Shown here: positions 35,332-43,710 of the stretch, piece by piece
Numbering within the stretch: the first letter of the stretch is position 1
How the letters are laid out: the number at the start of each line of letters is the position of its first letter
Program-made: the position numbers and the translations under genes
Assembly (NCBI GenBank): GCA_964443225.1
Contig: CAYUCC010000009.1
Location: 1-64,000, forward strand
DNA: 64,000 bases
Source of the DNA: SSC4 sp964443225
GTDB lineage: Bacteria; Chloroflexota; Anaerolineae; SSC4; Amarolineaceae
Reading direction: 5' to 3'
The notes under the pieces: model-generated
What the model saw: the letters and a program-made list of their open reading frames with translations, nothing else
What the model was told of the DNA's origin: nothing
Database searches by the model: none

Positions 35332-37218
35332 ATGACTCTCATCGTTCGTGTGACTGCCCTGGCAGTCGTGTTAATGGTTCTTGCGCTGGCGATTGCGCCG
35401 GCCGGCGCCGAAGAGCTGCCCGATGGCCCCACGGTGGCCGCCTGCCCGGCGGGCAGCGGTTACGCCTCGGGCTGCGACGTGGACCAGGACAACGACGTCG
35501 ATATCCTGGACGTCCAGCGCACCGCCGGCCACTGGAACTCCACGGGCGTCTTTACGCCGGGCCACACCCACTGGGGTGAGACGTGGACCGGCGCCACGGT
35601 TGGTCACGGTCTGTTTCTCGACAATACGGCGGCCAGCGACAGCGCCTACGGCCTGTCGGCCCGCAGCGCCAGCACCAACGGCACGGGCGTGTACGCCTGG
35701 GCGAACTCCCTCACCGGCTCGACCTATGGCGTATGGGGCGAGAGCAGTAGCAATAGCGGCACGGGCGTGTTCGGCATGGCCTCGGCTGCCAGCGGCACGA
35801 CGTACGGCGTATGGGGTCAGAGCAACAGCAGCGACGGCCGGGGTCTCCTGGGGCGCGCCACGTCCCTCACCGGCTATACCTACGGTGTGTGGGGTCAGAG
35901 TGACAGTTCCAACGGCCGTGGCGTGTACGGCATTGCCGACGCCACCAACGGCGTCACCACCGGCGTGTTCGGCGAGAGCAACAGCTCGAGTGGCCGGGGT
36001 GTCTACGGTTGGGCCAATGCGGCCACCGGCTTCGCCTATGGCGTGCATGGCCGCAGCGACAGCAACAACGGCGTCGGCGTATACGGTCGCACCACCGCGG
36101 CCAGTGGCTCCACCATCGGCGTGTATGGGCATAGCGAAAGCATCGGCGGCACCGGCGTCTACGGGGCTGCCTCGGCGGGCAGTGGGACCTCCATCGGCGT
36201 GTACGGCTACAGCACCAGCGGCGCCGGTTATGCCGGCCTCTTCGAGGGCAACGGCGCTGACGCCCTCTTTGTCCAGAACTACGCCAGCGGCCGGGCGATC
36301 CAGGCCGTTGCCTCGACCGACACCGCCGTGTGGGCGAAGACCAGCAGCGGCCTTGCCGGTGTCGACGGCTGGAACAGCAGCACCACGGGCCGCGGTGTCT
36401 CCGGTTACGTCAGCGCGGCAACCGGCGCCACCCACGGGGTGTGGGGTCAGAGTGCCAGCACATCCGGCACGGGGGTGTTGGGCGTGGCCACGGCGGGCAG
36501 CGGCGACACCACCGGCGTCTACGGCGAGAGTGCGAGCCCCGACGGACAAGGCGTCTATGGCAAAACCACGGCCACGAGCGGCTACACCTACGGCCTGTAC
36601 GGCGAAAGCGCCAGCACCAACGGGCGAGGCGTCTATGGGGTGGCCACAGCCAGCAGCGGGACCGCCATCGGCGTGTACGGTGTCACCGGGTCCTCCAGCG
36701 GTTATGCCGGCTATTTCGTCGGTTCCGTACACGTGCTCGGCACCTTGAGCAAGTCGGCGGGTTCGTTCAAGATCGACCACCCCCTGGACCCGGCTAACCA
36801 GTACCTCTATCACTCCTTTGTCGAATCGCCGGACATGAAGAACATCTACGACGGTGTGGTCGCGCTGGATGCCCGCGGCGAGGCCGCAGTGACCCTGCCC
36901 GCCTGGTTCGAGGCGTTGAACCGCGACTTTCGTTACCAGTTGACGCCCATTGGGGCCTCGATGCCCGATTTATACATCGCCCAGGAAATGCGCAACAACA
37001 CCTTCCGTATCGCCGGCGGTGAGCCGGGCATGAAGGTTTCCTGGATGGTGACCGGCATCCGTCAGGATGCGTACGCCAACGCCCACCGTATCCCGGTGGA
37101 GGAGAAGAAGCCGGCCGGCGAACGCGGCCTCTATCTGCACCCCGTGGAGCTGAGTCAACCGGCGGAGCTGGGGCTGGACTACCGGCACCACGCCGCCATC
37201 GTAGGTGATGAGCCATAG
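35332..37218 (+). CDS. Secreted dockerin-like/GVYG-repeat surface protein, cap A
   Basis: The product is 628 residues. A signal peptide (about 1-27) precedes CDVDQDNDVDILDVQ, where Asn replaces Gly in the loop, and the linker GHTHWGETWTG. About eighteen GVYG/GVWG-type units run from 95 to 470; several units here use WG instead of YG. Cap A (about 478-628) begins FKIDHPLDPANQYLYHSFVE and ends LHPVELSQPAELGLDY, close to gene 1169. AGGAGG lies about ten bases before the ATG. It is followed 23 bp later by the beta-helix gene 37242, so the two may be co-transcribed. Confidence 0.8.
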   Translation: MTLIVRVTALAVVLMVLALAIAPAGAEELPDGPTVAACPAGSGYASGCDVDQDNDVDILDVQRTAGHWNSTGVFTPGHTHWGETWTGATVGHGLFLDNTAASDSAYGLSARSASTNGTGVYAWANSLTGSTYGVWGESSSNSGTGVFGMASAASGTTYGVWGQSNSSDGRGLLGRATSLTGYTYGVWGQSDSSNGRGVYGIADATNGVTTGVFGESNSSSGRGVYGWANAATGFAYGVHGRSDSNNGVGVYGRTTAASGSTIGVYGHSESIGGTGVYGAASAGSGTSIGVYGYSTSGAGYAGLFEGNGADALFVQNYASGRAIQAVASTDTAVWAKTSSGLAGVDGWNSSTTGRGVSGYVSAATGATHGVWGQSASTSGTGVLGVATAGSGDTTGVYGESASPDGQGVYGKTTATSGYTYGLYGESASTNGRGVYGVATASSGTAIGVYGVTGSSSGYAGYFVGSVHVLGTLSKSAGSFKIDHPLDPANQYLYHSFVESPDMKNIYDGVVALDARGEAAVTLPAWFEALNRDFRYQLTPIGASMPDLYIAQEMRNNTFRIAGGEPGMKVSWMVTGIRQDAYANAHRIPVEEKKPAGERGLYLHPVELSQPAELGLDYRHHAAIVGDEP

Positions 37219-37241
37219 AACCATGGCGAAAGGAGCCAGTC

Positions 37242-40016
37242 ATGCACAGGAGACGTACGTTTCGAATGGTGCCCGCACTGCTGGCGACAGCGGTTGCCTT
37301 GGTGGCCAGCGTGGTCGCCGTCCAGTCGCCCGCCGCAGCCGACTCGGAGGCTTTATTGGCTGCCACAGGCGCTGCCTTGGCTGACCCCATCCGTTTGGTG
37401 GACGCCAGCAACCAGGCCGGCGTCTACGACTTCATTCTGCCGGTGGTCGGGGTGGTCGAGCATGCCCCCTCGGTCAGCACACTGTACGCCGCGCCGGCCA
37501 CCGCCGGCAGCGGCGACTGTTCCAGTTGGGCGGATGTCTGCACGCTGCAAACAGCGCTCGCCAGCGCCGTGAGCGGCGACGAAATCTGGGTCAAGGCGGG
37601 GGTGCATCAACCGGGAACCGCGCAAAGCCATACCTACACCCTGAAAAGCGGCGTCGCGGTGTACGGCGGCTTTGCCGGCACGGAAACGCTGCTCAGCCAG
37701 CGCAACGCAGCCGTCCATGTCACGATCCTCAGCGGTGATATCGACAACAACGACATCAACACGGACGGTAATTTTATCGCCGAGACCACCGCCGATATTC
37801 AGGGGTTGAATAGTCTCCATGTCGTGACGGGCGGCGGGACGGACAGCACGGCGCGACTGGACGGTTTTACAATCACTGCGGGAGACGCGAGCGGCTATGA
37901 TGGTGGTGGAGTGTACAACCTCAGCGGCAGCCCCACGCTGGCGAATCTCACCTTTAGCGGCAACGAAGCCAACAACGGCGGAGGGATGTTCAACAATACC
38001 AACAGCAGCCCGACACTGACGAACGTCACCTTTAGTGGAAACGCAAGCACCGTGAGCGGGGGCGGCATAAAAAACGCTGCCGGCAGCAACCCGACCCTGA
38101 CGAACGTGACTTTTAGTGGGAATTCGTCGCTCGGCTATAGTGGTGGCGGGATGCACAACGACAACAGCAGTCCGAGTTTGACGAATGTCACCTATAGCAA
38201 CAACACTGCGGACGACCATGGCGGCGGGATGAGCAGCATAAACAGCAGCAGCCCCACCCTGACCAACGTGACCTTTAGCGGAAATGCTTCCGGAGCCAGT
38301 GGCGGTGGAATGTACGTCAACAGCGGTAATCCGACGCTGACGAACGTTGCTTTTAGTAACAATACATCAGCGTTTGGCGGCGGGATGCGAATCTGGCATG
38401 GGACCGCATCTCTGACGGACGTTACCTTTAGCAACAATACCGCCAGCGGCAATGCAAGCAGTACCGGCGGCGGGTTGTACACATTGAGCTCTAGCCCGAC
38501 GCTGACGCGCGTCACTTTTAGTAACAATACCGCCAGCGTCAGTGGCGGCGGGCTTGGCGTTAACGGTGGCAGCCCGACCCTGATCAACGTGACGCTGCGC
38601 GGCAATACAGCCAGCGGCGTTGGATTGAATGGCGGTGGCGGCATCCACAATAATGGCGGCGCCCTCACACTGACGAATGTCACCCTCAACGCTAATTCCG
38701 CAACCAGCTTGGGCGGCGGGATTTACACCGGCGGGGACGCCATAACGCTCAAGAACATCATCTTGTGGGGGAATACCGCCGGCAACTCGAGTTACAACCA
38801 GATGTATAACGCCTCCGGCGCCCCCAACAACGCCACCATTTCGTACAGTGATATTCAGGGCAGCGGCGCTCCGGGCAGTTGGAACAACGCGCTTGGCACG
38901 AACGGCGGCGGCAACATTGACGCCGACCCACTGTTTTTGGATAGCGACTTGCGTTTGGGTTTCGGCTCTCCGGCAATAGAAACTGGGACCAACACCGGCT
39001 GCCCCTCCACCGATTTGGACAACCTGCCGCGCCCCGCCGATGGGGATGGCGACAGCATAGCCACCTGCGACATGGGCGCCTACGAAGGCGGAACGATGCT
39101 GTGCAGTCTGAGCACAGGCAGCTATGCCTTCCCCGACCAGTCCAGTGTAGCTGTCGACATCACCGCGTTGGCCAACCTCGGCTGCGTGTACGTAGATGAG
39201 ATCGAAACCGATCATCCGGCCGCCACCGGCGCGCCGGACGTGCTCAGCACATTCACCGGCCGGTATTGGCTGATGCGCGGTCTGCAAAGCGATCGAGTCA
39301 CCGAGGCCAGCGGCTACACCGTCAACGTTACGCTGCCGCATGACAACCTGGACAGCCCGCAAGTATGCCGCTACGCCAGCAGCGCCTGGACCTGTGCCGT
39401 GGACAGCAGTACCGCCACCACCGTCACGCGCAACGGCGTCGTTGCCTTCTCAGATTGGGCGGTCGGGGCCGATGCGATCCCCACAGCCGTCACACTGGCA
39501 GATTTCAGCGCCGTCCAACAAGGCGATGCCGTCCTGCTTACCTGGGAGACCGTAAGCGAACTGACCAACCGCGGCTTCAACCTCTACCGCGGCGTGTCAC
39601 CGGCCGGACCGGATCGCCAGCTCAATACGACGCTGATCCCCTCGCAATCGCCAGGCAACTCAAGCGGCTTCATATACACCTGGGAGGACCGCGCCGAACT
39701 GATACCGGGTACAGCGTACTTCTACTGGGTAGAGGACGTCGACATGCGAGGCGTGGCGACGATGCATGGGCCCGTGAGCGTCGTTTTCTCCGTCCCGACT
39801 TCACTGACGCTGGCTGAGGTCGGGGCAAGTCCTGCCGCTGGATCGCCCTTGTCGCTGACCGGGGCGATGCTGGCCTTGCTGGCTCTGTTTGGGGCGGCCG
39901 GGCGCGCCCGCGCCGCCAGGAGGACATCCTTCAACCCTGCACCCCGTCGAGTTGGGCCAACCGGCGGAGCTCGGCCTGGACTATCAGCGCAACCGCTAGT
40001 TGGTCACTTGGCCTGA
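37242..40016 (+). CDS. Secreted POMP-like beta-helix protein with hydrophobic tail and foreign C-terminal end
   Basis: The product is 924 residues. The signal peptide (about 1-34) is followed by a pectate-lyase-like opening and a beta-helix (about 75-560) of units reading SPTLTNVTFSGNxxxxxGGGM. A cysteine-containing domain (about 620-740) and a fibronectin-like domain (LTWETVSELTNRGFNLYRG, about 760-850) follow. A hydrophobic stretch (LTGAMLALLALFGAAG) with basic residues near 870-890 looks like a membrane or sorting tail. The last 25-30 residues are read from DNA that, in another frame, encodes the end of cap A (39937-39999), so the natural stop has been lost. AAAGGAG at 37229-37235 sets the start. 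No catalytic residues are evident. Confidence 0.8.
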   Translation: MHRRRTFRMVPALLATAVALVASVVAVQSPAAADSEALLAATGAALADPIRLVDASNQAGVYDFILPVVGVVEHAPSVSTLYAAPATAGSGDCSSWADVCTLQTALASAVSGDEIWVKAGVHQPGTAQSHTYTLKSGVAVYGGFAGTETLLSQRNAAVHVTILSGDIDNNDINTDGNFIAETTADIQGLNSLHVVTGGGTDSTARLDGFTITAGDASGYDGGGVYNLSGSPTLANLTFSGNEANNGGGMFNNTNSSPTLTNVTFSGNASTVSGGGIKNAAGSNPTLTNVTFSGNSSLGYSGGGMHNDNSSPSLTNVTYSNNTADDHGGGMSSINSSSPTLTNVTFSGNASGASGGGMYVNSGNPTLTNVAFSNNTSAFGGGMRIWHGTASLTDVTFSNNTASGNASSTGGGLYTLSSSPTLTRVTFSNNTASVSGGGLGVNGGSPTLINVTLRGNTASGVGLNGGGGIHNNGGALTLTNVTLNANSATSLGGGIYTGGDAITLKNIILWGNTAGNSSYNQMYNASGAPNNATISYSDIQGSGAPGSWNNALGTNGGGNIDADPLFLDSDLRLGFGSPAIETGTNTGCPSTDLDNLPRPADGDGDSIATCDMGAYEGGTMLCSLSTGSYAFPDQSSVAVDITALANLGCVYVDEIETDHPAATGAPDVLSTFTGRYWLMRGLQSDRVTEASGYTVNVTLPHDNLDSPQVCRYASSAWTCAVDSSTATTVTRNGVVAFSDWAVGADAIPTAVTLADFSAVQQGDAVLLTWETVSELTNRGFNLYRGVSPAGPDRQLNTTLIPSQSPGNSSGFIYTWEDRAELIPGTAYFYWVEDVDMRGVATMHGPVSVVFSVPTSLTLAEVGASPAAGSPLSLTGAMLALLALFGAAGRARAARRTSFNPAPRRVGPTGGARPGLSAQPLVGHLA
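39937..39999 (+). pseudogene. Relic of a cap A C-terminus inside the end of gene 37242
   Basis: Read in the frame starting at 39937, this encodes LHPVELGQPAELGLDYQRNR and a stop, matching the last residues of gene 1169. The overlapping gene 37242 uses a different frame here. It marks a recombination or deletion junction at about 39930. Confidence 0.8.
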
Positions 40017-40067
40017 GCATAACCATCGATCACACTCGATCAATGGCGACAGTCGTGGCAAGTGACC
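40002..40067. repeat. Imperfect long hairpin repeat, left copy
   Basis: GGTCACTTG (40002-40010) pairs with CAAGTGACC (40059-40067). An inner pair, CCATCGATC...GATCAATGG, lies between them. A diverged direct copy is at 40297-40366. The two copies bracket the minisatellite at 40097-40294. Confidence 0.65.
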
Positions 40068-40096
40068 CGCTACGACTCAGATCCGTGGCAACGATC

Positions 40097-40294
40097 GAGT
40101 ACGAGTACGAGTAGGACGGTATTCGTACTCAGTGCAACGGTACTCGTACTCGTACTCAGTGCAACGGTACTCGTACTCGTACTCAGTGCAACGGTACTCG
40201 TACTCGTACTCAGTGCAACGGTACTCGTACTCGTACTCAGTGCAACGGTACTCGTACTCGTACTCGTACTCGTACTCGTACTCGTGCTCGTGCT
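40097..40294. repeat. TACTCG minisatellite with 27-bp higher-order unit
   Basis: Runs of TACTCG are interrupted by CAGTGCAACGG, giving a 27-bp unit repeated about five times, followed by a pure hexamer run degrading to GCTCGTGC. It is the inverted counterpart of 1-130. Open frames through it in two frames (LVLVLV and YSYSYS) are artefacts. It fills most of the intergenic gap 40017-40449. Confidence 0.9.
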
Positions 40295-40296
40295 AC

Positions 40297-40366
40297 TGGG
40301 TCACTCAGCTTGAGCCTAGCCATCGATCACACTCGATCCATGGCTACCGTCGTGCCAGGTGACCCA
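40297..40366. repeat. Long hairpin repeat, right copy
   Basis: TGGGTCAC (40297-40304) pairs with GTGACCCA (40359-40366). The inner arms TAGCCATCGATC and GATCCATGGCTA pair around ACACTC, with one mismatch. It is a direct copy of 40002-40067 in which several paired positions differ on both sides. Confidence 0.65.
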
Positions 40367-40449
40367 CTTGCGGCCCGAGTATTGCCGGGCAACAAACCCC
40401 GTATGTGGCGTTGTAATGAGTCAACATAATATGGAGGCAAGGGACACTC

Positions 40450-42927
40450 ATGGCACGCACGATTCTGCTTCTTTCGTGTATCACTTTCCTGACCCTCGCG
40501 TTGACCGGTGCCGGCCGGGCGTCACCCATGATGGGTCCCTGCGCACCGGGTGCTACCTACGACGCGGCGTGCGACGCCGACCACGACGGCGACGTCGACA
40601 TTTTCGACATCCAGTTGACCGCCGGCCATTGGGGACACGCGGGGCCGTGGAGCAGTGGCAGTTGGGACCTGACCGGCAATGCAGCCACGGTACCCGGCAC
40701 GCACTTCGTCGGCACCACGGATAACCAACCCCTCGAGCTGAGGGTCAACAACCAGCGTGCCCTGCGCCTGGAGCCGCACGCAACCAGCCCCAACCTGCTG
40801 GGCGGCCACAGCAGCAACAGCGTCACCCCTGGCGTCTATGGCGCCACCATCGGCGGCGGCGGCGCGGCGGCCGGCCCCAATACGGTCGGCGGCACCCACG
40901 GCACGGTCGGCGGCGGGTACGCCAACAGCGCCGGCGGGCCCTATGCCACCGTAGGCGGCGGCTACGTCAACCTGGCACCGGTCGCCTGGACCACGATCGG
41001 CGGCGGCTCGATCAACACGGCAAGCGGGACGTACGCCACGGTCAGTGGGGGATTCGGCAACACGGCCAGCGGCCCCTCGGCCACGGTCAGCGGCGGCGGC
41101 CGGCAAGACCCGGGCAACCCAGCCACGGGTAACCTGGCGACCGACAAGTGGAGCAGCGTAGGCGGCGGGGCTGGCAATCAGGCCGGCACCAACAACGGCA
41201 ACACCGAGGACGCCTGGGGCAGCACAGTGGCCGGCGGGGCTGGCAACCAGGCGCTTCACATCGCGGCCACCGTGGGTGGCGGCCAGAGTAACGTGGCCAA
41301 CGGCCTGTATGCGACGATCGCGGGTGGGGTTGGCAACGCGGCCGGCCATTATGCCGCCGTTGGCGGCGGCGTGAACCATGTGGCCTACGGCGATTACAGC
41401 ACGATTGGCGGCGGGGGATTCAACCAGGCCAGCGGCCATGGAGCAACAACCGCTGGCGGTGCCCAAAACACCGCGGACGGAGCCTATGCGACGATCGGCG
41501 GCGGCCTGGGTAACATCACCAACGCCGGCTATGCCACGATCGGTGGCGGCGGACGAACCGACGCGCTCAACCCAACAACGGCCAACCGCGTTACGGACGA
41601 TTACGGCACGGTGAGCGGCGGTGGCAATAACCAGGCCGGTGACAATGCCGGCACCACCGGCGACCGGACGTACGCCACGGTCAGCGGCGGCCAGAGCAAC
41701 ACGGCCAGCGGTGCGTTCGCCAGCGTGGGTGGGGGGTTGCAGAATACGGCGAGCGGCGGCACAGCTATCGTTGGCGGCGGCGAGCAGAACCAGGCCAGCG
41801 GCGGCTGGGCCGCAGTAGGCGGCGGAACCGGCAACACCGCCAGCGGGCTGGCGGCGGGTGTACTGGGCGGCTCGTCGAATGCAGCCGGCGGCAGCTTCGC
41901 CAGTGTTGGCGGCGGTTTTGGCAATACGACGACCGCGGCGTACACGACGATCGCCGGCGGCGGACGCAGCAACCCGGCCGATCCGGCCACCGGCAACCGT
42001 GTCACCGACGATTACGGGAGCGTGGGCGGTGGCGGCAGCAACCGCGCCGGCAACGCCGGCGGAACCAGCGATGACCGCCCCTACGCGACGGTTGCAGGTG
42101 GTTATGGCAACGTGGCCAGCGGAAGTTATGCCGCGGTGGCTGGTGGTTACGGTAATACGGCCAGTGCAACGGAGGCCACTGCGGTCGGTGGCGTGCATAA
42201 TGAGGCGACCGGTGACCAGTCCTTCGTGGGCGGTGGTGAAGGCAACACTGCGTCGGGCATCGGTTCGGTTGTGGGCGGTGGCGCGTTCAACACGGCCAGT
42301 GGGACGAATGCCGTGGTGCCTGGTGGTGCGTACAATGAGGCGACAGGGAATTACAGTTTCGCCGCCGGGCAGCGCGCAGAAGCGGCCGCAGCGGGGCTGT
42401 TTGTTTGGGCAGATAGTTTGCCATACGACTGGGCGGTCAGCAACCCGAATGGTTTCTGGGTGCGCGCAACCGGTGATGTTAATTTTACGGTTGCTGTGGA
42501 CAACCAGGGCGTGCTGACGGTTTATTGCTTCCTGCATGCCAGCAGCGGCGGCTGGAACTGCGTGGACCTGCGACCCAGGCCGGGCCAGCAGGAGACCGTC
42601 GATGGTGTAGACATCGTGCAGCGCCTGAGCCAGATGCCTATCTCAACCTGGAGCACCACACACGACGACCGCACGGTGCGCCACATCGGTCCCCAGGCGC
42701 CCGACCTCTACGCGGCGTTTGGATTGGGTGAAGATGAACATTCCCTCAATGCGCTCGACATGAACGGGATCGCATTCGCCGCGATCCAGGGGCTGTACCA
42801 GATGCTGCAGGAGGTGCAGCACACAAACCAAGCGCTGGCGGCCCAGAATGCCGCCCAACAGGCTCAGCTCGATCAACTGAGCGGCCGTCTCACCGCGCTC
42901 GAACAAGCGCTGGGGCAAAATCATTAG
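40450..42927 (+). CDS. Long secreted TVGGG-repeat fibre with degenerate S74-like cap
   Basis: The product is 825 residues. It has a signal peptide (about 1-25), CDADHDGDVDIFDIQ, where an Ala replaces the second Val/Asp context residue, and the linker GNAATVPGTHFVGTTD. The longest head-repeat run of the window follows (about 130-640), with TVGGG, TIGGG and TVSGG cores and NYSFAAGQRAEAAAAGLFVWADS at its end. The cap (about 714-790) has LSQMPISTWSTTHDD and VRHIGPQAPDLYAAFGLG like the S74 cap of gene 20794, but the SSRxLK stretch with the Ser-Lys dyad is absent. A Gln/Ala-rich coiled coil ends the protein. No C-terminal membrane segment is present. GGAGG lies about 15 bases before the ATG. It is likely a trimeric fibre that is not self-cleaved. 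Confidence 0.8.
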   Translation: MARTILLLSCITFLTLALTGAGRASPMMGPCAPGATYDAACDADHDGDVDIFDIQLTAGHWGHAGPWSSGSWDLTGNAATVPGTHFVGTTDNQPLELRVNNQRALRLEPHATSPNLLGGHSSNSVTPGVYGATIGGGGAAAGPNTVGGTHGTVGGGYANSAGGPYATVGGGYVNLAPVAWTTIGGGSINTASGTYATVSGGFGNTASGPSATVSGGGRQDPGNPATGNLATDKWSSVGGGAGNQAGTNNGNTEDAWGSTVAGGAGNQALHIAATVGGGQSNVANGLYATIAGGVGNAAGHYAAVGGGVNHVAYGDYSTIGGGGFNQASGHGATTAGGAQNTADGAYATIGGGLGNITNAGYATIGGGGRTDALNPTTANRVTDDYGTVSGGGNNQAGDNAGTTGDRTYATVSGGQSNTASGAFASVGGGLQNTASGGTAIVGGGEQNQASGGWAAVGGGTGNTASGLAAGVLGGSSNAAGGSFASVGGGFGNTTTAAYTTIAGGGRSNPADPATGNRVTDDYGSVGGGGSNRAGNAGGTSDDRPYATVAGGYGNVASGSYAAVAGGYGNTASATEATAVGGVHNEATGDQSFVGGGEGNTASGIGSVVGGGAFNTASGTNAVVPGGAYNEATGNYSFAAGQRAEAAAAGLFVWADSLPYDWAVSNPNGFWVRATGDVNFTVAVDNQGVLTVYCFLHASSGGWNCVDLRPRPGQQETVDGVDIVQRLSQMPISTWSTTHDDRTVRHIGPQAPDLYAAFGLGEDEHSLNALDMNGIAFAAIQGLYQMLQEVQHTNQALAAQNAAQQAQLDQLSGRLTALEQALGQNH

Positions 42928-42963
42928 CCCTGGTGTGGGGCCAGGGGACATGTGAGGAACACA

Positions 42964-43272
42964 ATGCATCGAATACAGGTTTGTTTGCTCATCTTGGTCG
43001 TGATGTTGGTGCCGCTCTTGCCGGCTTATGCCGCCCCAACTGGCCCCGAAAGCAGCCCAACGCACGTTTACCTGCCACTCACCCTACGGCGGGACTGGGG
43101 CGCAGCACCGCCCAGGCCGGCGGCGTATTGGCGCTGGTCTTTCGCAACGGCGATGCGCCGCGCCCTGAGCCGGGCCGCCACCGTTTCTACGGCGGCCTGC
43201 TCGGCCGCTAGGCTGCCGCCTTTAGATGAATCGGCTCGATTCCGGCGTAGGCGGTCTCGTTCAGTTGGCTAA
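42964..43272 (+). CDS. Short secreted protein, probably frameshifted
   Basis: The frame gives 102 residues. A clear signal peptide, MHRIQVCLLILVVMLVPLLP-AYA, is followed by THVYLPLTLRR, a motif like the tails of other secreted proteins of this group. After about residue 43 the composition becomes Arg/Ala-rich and unlike a real protein. In the adjacent frame the DNA reads GGVLALVFRNGDAPRPEPG and stops at 43211, which looks more natural. A frameshift near 43095 is therefore likely. The 3' end overlaps the convergent antitoxin gene. Confidence 0.4.
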   Translation: MHRIQVCLLILVVMLVPLLPAYAAPTGPESSPTHVYLPLTLRRDWGAAPPRPAAYWRWSFATAMRRALSRAATVSTAACSAARLPPLDESARFRRRRSRSVG

Positions 43273-43510
43273 GCTCCCAGTTCTCCTGCAGATTGAGCCA
43301 AAAGCGGGGATTCTGCCCGAACAGTCTGCCCAGTCGCATGGCCATATCAGGCGTCACACCTCGCTTGCCGCGGCAGATGTCGCTGATCTTGGATTGCGTC
43401 ATGCCCAGGCGCTCAGCAACCAGGGATTGGGTGATTTGGTTCTGGTCGAGAATCTCTTGTAGAATCTCACCAGGGTGCACTGTGATCGTTCGTCGTGGTA
43501 TAATCGTCAT
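43208..43510 (-). CDS. higA: HigA-family antitoxin (XRE/HTH)
   Basis: The product is about 100 residues from the ATG at 43510: MTIIPRRTITVHPGEILQEIL. It has a helix-turn-helix (LVAERLGMTQSKISDICRGKRG) and the C-terminal GRLFGQNPRFWLNLQENWEL that typifies HigA. HigA binds the HigB mRNA interferase and represses its own operon. The frame is open to an ATG at 43576; the shorter form matches normal HigA length. The toxin gene expected just upstream survives only as a C-terminal fragment (43551-43680), so this antitoxin is an orphan here. Confidence 0.8.
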   Translation of the reverse strand: MTIIPRRTITVHPGEILQEILDQNQITQSLVAERLGMTQSKISDICRGKRGVTPDMAMRLGRLFGQNPRFWLNLQENWELSQLNETAYAGIEPIHLKAAA

Positions 43511-43550
43511 ACTAGCCTCAATGTCAGCGCTATCATCTTCGCTGCGGCGC

Positions 43551-43680
43551 TCAATGGTAGTCGGTGATTTCGACATTCAGGACGTCAATCCCGTTCCATT
43601 GATATAATATGATAATCGATGGCGTACGGAACTGCCAACTTTCACGGTCACCTCGAAGCCGGTCAGGAACCGGGACGGGA
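43551..43680 (-). pseudogene. higB: Truncated higB toxin remnant
   Basis: On the minus strand the DNA encodes DRLRGDRESWQFRTPS, then YQWNGIDVLNVEITDYH and a stop. GDR...F-R...W...DVEI-DYH is the C-terminal signature of HigB/RelE toxins. The N-terminal half is missing; upstream sequence runs into the start of gene 43711 on the other strand. It lies directly ahead of higA, as in higBA operons. Confidence 0.65.
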
Positions 43681-43710
43681 TGCACGAATCGAGTACACAG
43701 CGAGGCGTAA

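Noticed and set aside
40062..40362. Plus-strand frames reading LVLVLV and YSYSYS
   Set aside because: Direct translations of the TACTCG minisatellite.
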